Source: an uncultured Bacilli bacterium (GTDB lineage: Bacteria > Bacillota_I > Bacilli_A > RF39 > UBA660). Taken from it: 28,106 bases of DNA. Under the pieces are notes generated by a model, which was not told the origin of the DNA, did not search any database, and saw nothing but the letters and a program-made list of their open reading frames with translations. Of this stretch, positions 22,794 to 28,106 are shown one piece after another; the first letter of the stretch is position 1, and every line of letters begins with the position of its first letter. The stretch is from positions 1 through 28,106 of the forward strand of contig CAKOSN010000026.1 in NCBI GenBank assembly GCA_934102255.1. Direction: 5' to 3'. The position numbers and the translations under genes are program-made.

Positions 22794-22882
22794 GAGATGA
22801 TTTTAAAAAATTAACAACATTTTTTCTTTTTACGTTTGGTGCTTTAGATAAAAAAGATGTTATTCTATTATTTAATGAATAA
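22790..22882 (+). CDS. Possible 30-residue ORF in ATGA overlap
   Basis: The ATG at 22790-22792 overlaps the previous TGA (22791-22793). The frame reads MRDDFKKLTTFFLFTFGALDKK... to TAA at 22882. It has basic, hydrophobic and acidic parts but no ribosome site of its own, so it would depend on translational coupling. It could equally be chance or the remnant of a longer gene. Confidence 0.22.
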   Translation: MRDDFKKLTTFFLFTFGALDKKDVILLFNE

Positions 22883-22973
22883 CTATAAGTACAACTTATC
22901 ATAGATATAAGAAATATATATTTTATTTATTAACCTGTTAGATGTAAAATGAAATGAAAAGGACGGGTTTTTA

Positions 22974-23714
22974 ATGAATGAAGAAAAACAATGCATAGAT
23001 TTCTATGGCGAAATATTAAAAGTAGGCGATGAAGTAATTCCTATGATAAGTGAATTTTTAAGACTAGGAGTAGGTGATGAAGCAAATTCCATGATGAATG
23101 GTACTTTTGTACTAGGAATAGGTGGCAAAGTAACTGATATTTACTATAATGAAAAATATGATGCCTATTATATGACTATAGCAGATGATGAGGGAAATAC
23201 CATTTTAGAAAGTGTAAACTCTAGATATTATACAACTAAGGAAAGATATGAAGAAAGAGAAAAAGAAAAACGAAATAGTGTATATTTTATTACTTTCTAT
23301 GATAAGAAATTTAATTTTTTAAATTATATACCTTTGACAGGAAAGACAAAACTAGACTATAAAATGCTTCAAAAGTCTTATTTAATAACTATTACAGCTA
23401 GACATCGTCTTAATAAATATCAAGATAGTTATCCAATTATATATACAGTTGCCGTTACTGATGTCTTAGTAGTAACTGAGTATGGTGATGGATATTATAT
23501 AGATAATTTAGAAAGTCAAACTTTCTTTAAGCTTAATGGTAAAGAAGAATTTAAATTATTAAAAAATCAAGAAGAATTACAGCAATATATTACAGCCTTA
23601 ATTGAATATTTTACTAAAGCTGATTTATCTTGTGTTAATGTTAAAGAATACTTTGAAAAAAATTTAGCTGGTCAAGATTTTGAACGACAGTTAATTAGAC
23701 AATTAAAAAAATAA
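22974..23714 (+). CDS. Uncharacterised soluble protein (246 aa)
   Basis: Ribosome site AAAGGACG nine bases before the ATG. Residues 10-75 look like a small beta-barrel (FYGEILKVGDEVIPMI, VLGIGGKVTDIYYNEKYDAYYMTIADDEG), with a charged helix at about 88-103 (ERYEEREKEKRN). The middle third is again beta-rich (VYFITFYDKKFNFLNYIPL; YPIIYTVAVTDVLVVTEYGDGYY). The C-terminus is helical. No signal peptide, membrane span or catalytic motif. I recall related proteins with the 'GD-x-V ... G-x-V' start in Firmicutes but no function. Separated from the XRE pair by 180 bp, so probably an own unit. Confidence 0.72.
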   Translation: MNEEKQCIDFYGEILKVGDEVIPMISEFLRLGVGDEANSMMNGTFVLGIGGKVTDIYYNEKYDAYYMTIADDEGNTILESVNSRYYTTKERYEEREKEKRNSVYFITFYDKKFNFLNYIPLTGKTKLDYKMLQKSYLITITARHRLNKYQDSYPIIYTVAVTDVLVVTEYGDGYYIDNLESQTFFKLNGKEEFKLLKNQEELQQYITALIEYFTKADLSCVNVKEYFEKNLAGQDFERQLIRQLKK

Positions 23715-23774
23715 ATAGTTATTGACTTCTTACCGCAAATATATTACGCTTTAAGTAGTATAGGAGATATGGTG

Positions 23775-24134
23775 ATGAAAAAGAGTTATAAGTTTGCAGT
23801 AGTGGCAGTAGTAGTTATTATTTTCTTTATTATGTTTGGTTTCTTTTATGATAAAAGTAATAAAAATACTAAAACGGATGTAACTACATATGATAGGAAA
23901 GTAATGGATATAAAAAATACTTCTAATAGTGATGAGGTATGCGCTGATGCCTTAGAAGAATTTTATCAAGATGATAAATATAAATACTCATTTCCTTGTA
24001 TGATGAGTAGTAAAATTATTGTTTATTTTAATGATGGAACGCAAGAATATGTAAGAGATGCTCTAAATAAAAAAGATATAGAGATTAGTGATTTAGATAA
24101 ATATGAAATAAGGTATTTAAAAGAAGAAAAGTAA
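23775..24134 (+). CDS. Small membrane-anchored protein, copy 1 of a tandem pair
   Basis: A 119-residue protein. The ATG at 23775 is seven bases from AGGAGA; an ATG at 23769 is too close. N-terminal membrane helix (about 7-25), short linker, then an outside domain of about 75 residues: VCADALEEFYQDDKYKYSFPC, MMSSKIIVYFNDGT, ALNKKDIEI, KYEIRYLKEEK. The two Cys (one in CADA, one in SFPC) could form a disulfide. It is a clear paralogue of the next gene. Start choice is supported by the near-equal lengths (119 and 118). From memory, the CADA...YSF.C...I.VY..DG pattern is frequent in small lipobox-free anchored proteins of gut Firmicutes; function unknown. Confidence 0.8.
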   Translation: MKKSYKFAVVAVVVIIFFIMFGFFYDKSNKNTKTDVTTYDRKVMDIKNTSNSDEVCADALEEFYQDDKYKYSFPCMMSSKIIVYFNDGTQEYVRDALNKKDIEISDLDKYEIRYLKEEK

Positions 24135-24206
24135 TATTTTAGTATTTAGTTAATAAGGCTTTGAATTAAAAAAGTGGGTTTTATGTTTGGTAGGTGGTCA
24201 TTAAAT

Positions 24207-24563
24207 ATGAAAAAAAGAGATAAAAAATTGTTAGTTATTATGATAATTATTATTGCTATTGTAGTTCTTTTAACAGTTGTAATAGTGAAAGTTAATTATA
24301 ATAAAGATATAAAGATGTCTGGGAAAGTTGTTGCTAATATAAAAGATACTTCTAGTGAAGATGCTACTTGTGCGGATGCTATAGAAACGTTTTATGAAGA
24401 TGATAAATATATTTATTCATTCCATTGTATAATGAGTGGTCATATTATTGTTTATTACGATGATGGTACTTCGGAAAATGTGAAGCAAGCCTTAAATAAA
24501 GGTCATATATCTATTAGACTTTTAAATAAATATAAAATTAGATACATTAAAGAAAAGAAATAA
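24207..24563 (+). CDS. Small membrane-anchored protein, copy 2 of a tandem pair
   Basis: A 118-residue paralogue of the preceding gene. The ATG at 24207 is nine bases after AGGTGG; upstream in-frame GTG (24174) and ATG (24183) precede that site and are rejected. Membrane helix at about 8-31, rich in Ile/Val. The outside domain is conserved with copy 1: TCADAIETFYEDDKYIYSFHC, IMSGHIIVYYDDGT, ALNKGHISI, NKYKIRYIKEKK. Both Cys are kept while the helix and linker have drifted, so selection acts on the outside domain. The gap of 72 bp has no terminator, so the two genes are probably co-transcribed; a terminator follows this copy. Confidence 0.8.
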   Translation: MKKRDKKLLVIMIIIIAIVVLLTVVIVKVNYNKDIKMSGKVVANIKDTSSEDATCADAIETFYEDDKYIYSFHCIMSGHIIVYYDDGTSENVKQALNKGHISIRLLNKYKIRYIKEKK

Positions 24564-24588
24564 GTTTAAATATAGGGCTTATTTTTTT
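24558..24588 (+). terminator. Rho-independent terminator overlapping the stop codon
   Basis: AAATAAG (24558-24564, including the TAA stop) pairs with CTTATTT (24578-24584), 13-base loop, T7 at 24582-24588. Confidence 0.65.
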
Positions 24589-24635
24589 CTTGTTATTTAG
24601 TGTTACTTTTGCTAAACTAAGTGAGGTGGGAAATT

Positions 24636-25823
24636 ATGCAAAAACTTATAATTATTAAATATGGAGAATTAACAACTAAAAAAGATAATATTAATTTCTT
24701 TTTAAAGGCTTTAAAAAAGAATGTTGAAGATGCATTAAGTAATATTAAACATACTACTAGTTATGATGCTTCTAGAATGTTTATAAAGACTAATGATTTT
24801 GATAAGACTATTGAAAAATTAAAATGTGTTTTTGGGATTCATAAGATGACTATTGCTTATGAACTTAGTAATGAAATGAATGCTATTAAAGAAGGATTAA
24901 TTAGTCTTTTAGAGGATAAAGAATTTAAAACTTTTAAAGTAGTAGTTAAAAGATCTTATAAGAAATATCCGGGTAGTAGTATGGAAATAGCCGCTACTTT
25001 AGGTGGGCATATTTTAAAGAATATTCAAGATAAGAAAGTAGATGTTCATAATCCGGATTTAGAAGTTAATGTCGAGATTAGAAAAGACTTTAGTTATATT
25101 TATTTTGAAGATATTTTAGGTATTGGTGGTTATCCTGTAGGAGTTGCTGGTAAAGGTTTACTTATGTTAAGTGGGGGTATAGATTCTCCTGTTAGTGGCT
25201 ATATGGCAATTAAAAGAGGAGTAAAGATAGAATGTATTTATTTTGAGGCACCTCCTCATACTTCTAAAGAGGCTCGTAATAAGGTTTTAGAACTAGCTAG
25301 AAAGTTATCTGTATATAATGATTCTTATGTTAAAGTACATATTATTAACTTTACAGAGATAGAAGAATCTATTTATAAAAATATTCCTAATGACTATTTA
25401 ATTACTATTATGCGAAGAATGATGTATCGAATAAGTGCCATTATTGCTAGCAGAAGTAATTGTAAGATTTTAGTAAATGGGGAAAGTATTGGTCAAGTGG
25501 CTAGTCAAACTTTAAATAGTATGAGTTGTATTAATGAAGTTGTTAAAATGCCAGTAATAAGACCAGTGGCTTGTTTTGATAAATTAGAGATAATTGAGTT
25601 AGCCAAAAAGATTGGTACTTATGAAACTTCTATTTTACCATTTGAAGATTGTTGTACGATTTTTGTGCCTAAACATCCGGTAATTAATCCTGTTTTGAGT
25701 AAATGTTATGAGTATGAAGAGTTAATTAATTATAAAGATATGATTCATACTTGCATTAAAAACAGGGAAGTTATTACGGTAAAACCAGAAGAAGAAAACC
25801 CAGACTTTGCTGATGTTTTATAG
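24636..25823 (+). CDS. thiI: tRNA 4-thiouridine synthase ThiI
   Basis: A 395-residue protein. The ATG at 24636 follows GAGGTGGG; the in-frame GTG at 24621 is part of the area before it and is rejected. Order of domains: N-terminal ferredoxin-like and THUMP RNA-binding part (about 1-165, with KTNDFDKTIEKLKCVFGI and FKVVVKRSYKKYPGSS), then the PP-loop ATPase with SGGIDSPVSGYMAIKRG (179-195), VNGESIGQVASQTL and the conserved EDCCTIFVPKHP, whose cysteine is part of the sulfur-transfer path. It ends there, without the C-terminal rhodanese domain, as in Bacilli where a dedicated cysteine desulfurase (NifZ) supplies sulfur. Makes s4U8 in tRNA and may serve thiamine synthesis. No desulfurase gene is adjacent in this window. 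Confidence 0.95.
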   Translation: MQKLIIIKYGELTTKKDNINFFLKALKKNVEDALSNIKHTTSYDASRMFIKTNDFDKTIEKLKCVFGIHKMTIAYELSNEMNAIKEGLISLLEDKEFKTFKVVVKRSYKKYPGSSMEIAATLGGHILKNIQDKKVDVHNPDLEVNVEIRKDFSYIYFEDILGIGGYPVGVAGKGLLMLSGGIDSPVSGYMAIKRGVKIECIYFEAPPHTSKEARNKVLELARKLSVYNDSYVKVHIINFTEIEESIYKNIPNDYLITIMRRMMYRISAIIASRSNCKILVNGESIGQVASQTLNSMSCINEVVKMPVIRPVACFDKLEIIELAKKIGTYETSILPFEDCCTIFVPKHPVINPVLSKCYEYEELINYKDMIHTCIKNREVITVKPEEENPDFADVL

Positions 25824-25830
25824 TATTTAA

Positions 25831-25851
25831 GCACCTTTACTGGTGTTTTTT
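25831..25851 (+). terminator. Rho-independent terminator of thiI
   Basis: GCACC (25831-25835) pairs with GGTGT (25842-25846, one G-U), loop TTTACT, then a T6 run to 25851. Confidence 0.75.
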
Positions 25852-25870
25852 CTTTTATAAAACTGGGAAA

Positions 25871-25946
25871 ATGTGATAATTGACATCTAAAACATATGGA
25901 AAAATGTGATAATTGGCATCTAAAACATATGGAAAAATGTGATGAT
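25871..25946 (+). repeat. 33-bp tandem direct repeat, about 2.3 copies
   Basis: Copy 1 starts at 25871 and copy 2 at 25904, both ATGTGATAATTG followed by A or G and CATCTAAAACATATGGAAAA. A partial third copy starts at 25937 (ATGTGATGAT). The period is exactly 33 and the first two copies differ at one base. Confidence 0.9.
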
Positions 25947-26073
25947 ATGAATAATATGATTAAATTATTTAATAAAAATAGTGTTTTTAAATAATACTAG
26001 GCTTAATTAATTTAGAAAAAATTATGTCTTTAATAGATGGCTTTAATTGAGAATATTATCATCCTTAAATAAT

Positions 26074-26135
26074 TGTAAACTTGACATATTGGCTTAGAAT
26101 TGACAATTTACATTTTAAAATTAGTGTGCTAGCAT
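26074..26135 (+). promoter_or_regulatory. Promoter region with paired TTGACA and TGTAAA/TTTACA repeats
   Basis: TTGACA occurs at 26081-26086 and 26100-26105 (19 bp apart), flanked by TGTAAA (26074-26079) and its complement TTTACA (26107-26112). The best promoter pair is TTTACA-17-TAGCAT (26130-26135) with a TGc extension. The repeats could be an operator, but AT-rich chance matches are possible. Confidence 0.35.
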
Positions 26136-26162
26136 AATTATTGGAAAGGAAGTATTGTTTAT

Positions 26163-26915
26163 ATGAAAGACAAAAAGAATATAGTAATTGCTTTATTAGT
26201 TATAATTATTATAGCATTAGGAGGATATCTTATTTATGATAAAGTAAATAATAAGAGTAATTGCGATACAAATAATAAACAAGAAGAAAAAGCAAATAAT
26301 ACTAATGCCGATAAAAATAATGAATCAGCCAAAGAATTTAATGGTTTAAACTATGTAGGTTTAGCCTATACTGCTTTTAAGGAATTTGATTGGCCAACTG
26401 CCTCTGTTGGATATGAAGAAGGAGAACCTAAAAAACTAGTTAGATTAGTAAATTTACCTAAGATTAATATTGCAACCGATGCTACAGAAAAATTAAATAA
26501 GAAAATTTTAGATGATAACGAAAACTATATAAATATGGTAAAACAAGATAATAAAGATAATGAGACTCCGGCTAGTTTAAATACTAATTATACATATACA
26601 GTATTAAATAATATAATTTTTATTTCAGTTGTAACAGAGTATAATTTATATCGTGGGAGTGGGGCTTCTTATATAAATGTTTATTATTATGATATTAATG
26701 CTGATAAAGAATTAACTTATAAAGAAACCTTAACTAAATTAGGTGTTGATGAAAAGAATGTTTTAAAATTTGTTGCTAGTGAAACAAAGGGGACTGATTT
26801 ACAAAAAATAGATAATATCTATCCAACTAATAATAATCAATCACTTTATGTTTTCTATGAAACAGAGAATGCTTTTATGGGTTATGATAAAGTAACATAT
26901 AATTTAACAAAATAA
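26163..26915 (+). CDS. Membrane-anchored protein with DUF3298-like domain
   Basis: A 250-residue protein with ribosome site GGAAAGGAAG 11 bases before the ATG. One N-terminal helix (about 6-26), an Asn/Lys/Glu linker (30-60), then an outside domain. The C-terminal half, about 140-250, has YTYTVLNNIIFISVVTEY, GSGASYINVYYYDINADKELTYKETL and an ending with SLYVFYETENAF. This matches the DUF3298/RsiV-type fold (strand, G-x-G-A/S-H-like turn, then Y-D-x-x-x-x-K-E-L-x). In RsiV that domain binds lysozyme, but this protein has no anti-sigma segment inside the cell, so a similar role is only a guess. Relatives include PdaC-like wall proteins. Single-gene unit between promoter and terminator. Confidence 0.78.
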   Translation: MKDKKNIVIALLVIIIIALGGYLIYDKVNNKSNCDTNNKQEEKANNTNADKNNESAKEFNGLNYVGLAYTAFKEFDWPTASVGYEEGEPKKLVRLVNLPKINIATDATEKLNKKILDDNENYINMVKQDNKDNETPASLNTNYTYTVLNNIIFISVVTEYNLYRGSGASYINVYYYDINADKELTYKETLTKLGVDEKNVLKFVASETKGTDLQKIDNIYPTNNNQSLYVFYETENAFMGYDKVTYNLTK

Positions 26916-26923
26916 TTAATTTA

Positions 26924-26949
26924 AGTGGGATAAATTCCTGCTTTTTTTT
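26924..26949 (+). terminator. Rho-independent terminator
   Basis: AGTGGGA (26924-26930) pairs with TCCTGCT (26936-26942, two G-U pairs), loop TAAAT, T8 at 26942-26949. Confidence 0.7.
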
Positions 26950-26992
26950 GTATAAAAAGATATTTTATAAACATACTAATAGTGGTGATAAT

Positions 26993-27187
26993 ATGCAAAT
27001 AAAATATAGTAAAAATAAAACAAGAGAGTTTATTTATTTAGATGATTTAAAAAAAAGATATAGTGATACTATAAATGAGTATGGATATAATTTTGATAAT
27101 GCCCATATAGATGAAGAAGCACTAGAAATGCAGGCTTATAGGCCGAAAAATATTGTAAATAAAGATTTTTTTACTATTAAAAGATAG
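26993..27187 (+). CDS. Small hypothetical protein (64 aa)
   Basis: The ATG at 26993 follows GGTGAT; an in-frame TTG at 26948 lies inside the T tract of the preceding terminator and is rejected. Soluble and highly charged: MQIKYSKNKTREFIYLDDLKKRY, then YGYNFDNAHIDEEALEMQAYRP. No membrane segment or Cys. I do not recognise it. It ends 44 bp before acetate kinase, which has its own -10 box, so the pair may or may not be linked. Confidence 0.6.
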   Translation: MQIKYSKNKTREFIYLDDLKKRYSDTINEYGYNFDNAHIDEEALEMQAYRPKNIVNKDFFTIKR

Positions 27188-27207
27188 ATATTATTTCTAA
27201 ACTTTAG

Positions 27208-27213
27208 TATAAT
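27208..27213 (+). promoter_or_regulatory. -10 box before ackA
   Basis: TATAAT at 27208-27213, 18 bp before the ATG at 27232. No good -35 is visible at 16-18 bp upstream. Confidence 0.4.
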
Positions 27214-27231
27214 GGACTAGAGGTGGAAAAA

Positions 27232-28106
27232 ATGAAAATATTATCAGTAAATGCCGGTAGTAGTTCTTTAAAATTTCAATTATATGAAATGCCTGAGGCT
27301 AAAGTTTTAATTTCAGGAATATTTGAAAGAATTGGAATTAATGATGGTATTTATACAATTAAACAAAATGGTAAAAAGGAAGAATATCAAGCTGAGTTAA
27401 AAGACCATAGTGTAGCTGTAGATATTTTACTTAAGACTCTTTTAGAAAAGGGAGTTATTAAAGATTTAGATGAGATTAAAGGAGTAGGACATCGCCTAGT
27501 ACATGGGGGAGATAAGTATAATAAGTCTGTAATTATTGATGAAGATGTTATGGAACAATTAAGAAAACTTATTCCGCTTGCACCTTTACATAATCCTGCT
27601 AATATTATGGGAGTTGAGGCTTTCCAAAAGGCTATTCCTAATGCTTTGCAAGTAGGATGCTTTGATACAGCCTTTCATCAAACAATGGATGAAGATCAAT
27701 ATATTTATCCTGTTCCTTATGAATGGTATGAGAAGTATGGGATTAGAAAATATGGTTTCCATGGTTTAAGTCATAAATATATATCTGAAAGAGCATCGGA
27801 AATACTTGATCGTAAGTATTGTAATGTAATTGTTTGTCATATTGGCTCAGGTGGTTCAATTTCAGCTGTTCGTGATGGTAAATGTATTGATACAACAATG
27901 GGATTTACACCAAATGCTGGTATTGTAATGGGGTCTCGTTGTGGTGATATCGACTACTCAATTATTCCTTATATTATGAAAGAAACAGGAATGTCTTTAG
28001 ATGAAGTTGATAAGATTTTAAATAAAAAGAGTGGTATGTTAGGTATCAGTGGTATTTCTAGTGATTTTAGAGATATTGAGGCTCAAATTAGTAATGGTAA
28101 TCATAA
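27232..28106 (+). CDS. ackA: Acetate kinase, N-terminal 291 codons (runs off the window)
   Basis: Acetate kinase makes ATP and acetate from acetyl phosphate and ADP, a main energy step in fermenting gut bacteria. Seen: NAGSSSLKF (7-15, phosphate-binding N-terminal signature), HRLVHGG with the catalytic Arg, CFDTAFHQTM with the catalytic Asp, YGFHGLSHKY with the transition-state His, HIGSGGS, then MGFTPNAGIVMGSRCGDID. In the last motif Asn-Ala replaces the more common Leu-Glu/Ala-Gly, a modest variation. Ribosome site AGAGGTGG before the ATG. About 400 residues are expected, so roughly a quarter is outside the window; no pta gene is visible on this side. Confidence 0.96.
   Translation, partial: MKILSVNAGSSSLKFQLYEMPEAKVLISGIFERIGINDGIYTIKQNGKKEEYQAELKDHSVAVDILLKTLLEKGVIKDLDEIKGVGHRLVHGGDKYNKSVIIDEDVMEQLRKLIPLAPLHNPANIMGVEAFQKAIPNALQVGCFDTAFHQTMDEDQYIYPVPYEWYEKYGIRKYGFHGLSHKYISERASEILDRKYCNVIVCHIGSGGSISAVRDGKCIDTTMGFTPNAGIVMGSRCGDIDYSIIPYIMKETGMSLDEVDKILNKKSGMLGISGISSDFRDIEAQISNGNH

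Larger units (their letters stand above)
25852..26162 (+). other. Intergenic region with tandem repeat and promoter
   Basis: A 311-bp stretch without a supported gene. It holds the 33-bp tandem repeat (25871-25946), then AT-rich DNA in which I see nothing, and a promoter with flanking repeats before the gene at 26163. No tRNA-like or riboswitch-like fold was recognised. Confidence 0.6.

Noticed and set aside
25871..25946. CRISPR array
   Set aside because: The repeats are directly adjacent with no unique spacers and no cas genes nearby.

Overview
The window looks like chromosomal DNA of a very AT-rich, low-GC Gram-positive bacterium of the Firmicutes/Bacilli type, probably from an animal gut. 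It encodes a bile salt hydrolase, a Bce-type antimicrobial-peptide resistance module, VanZ-like, CHAP and G5 proteins, ThiI and acetate kinase. The genes use AGGAGG-type ribosome sites and TATAAT promoters. TGA is used as a stop (for example at 19291 and 22791) and Trp is TGG, so this is not the Mycoplasma code. Every gene I can support lies on the + strand. No tRNA, rRNA, CRISPR array, transposase or integrase was seen.

Layout. 1-1010: a 5'-truncated FtsX-type ABC permease with no start codon. 1265-4472: a surface cassette of two paralogous membrane-anchored proteins (the second with a G5 domain) and a secreted CHAP amidase with a cadherin-like domain and a C-terminal membrane anchor. 4521-8523: mostly uncharacterised small genes plus an iron-sulfur-flavoprotein-like reductase. 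8580-9554: bile salt hydrolase. 9631-10215: ATC-hydrolase family gene interrupted by an in-frame TAG. 10287-12002: a deoxyribosyltransferase-fold protein, a membrane-bound XRE regulator and a small nitroreductase.

12063-16809 is the best-defined system: a BceRS-like two-component pair and a BceAB-like transporter. Both transcription units are preceded by a palindrome matching TnACA-N4-TGTAA, the BceR-type operator. 16894-18136 is a transglutaminase-like gene broken by two single-base frameshifts at homopolymers, with a C-terminal repeat of RRPLPPRN. Then come a VanZ-RDD membrane protein, an unknown gene, a class III (self-inhibited) Fic protein, and an XRE/membrane-sensor pair.

22974-28106: unknown genes, two tandem paralogous small membrane proteins, ThiI, an intergenic region with a 33-bp tandem repeat, a DUF3298-like anchored protein, a 64-residue protein and the first 291 codons of acetate kinase. 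Envelope biology (anchored proteins, wall hydrolysis, peptide-antibiotic sensing, VanZ) is the common theme. Several Rho-independent terminators have the stop codon inside the 5' arm of the hairpin. For many genes the start was moved downstream of the longest possible one, because the ribosome site or the promoter -10 box lies inside the longer version.
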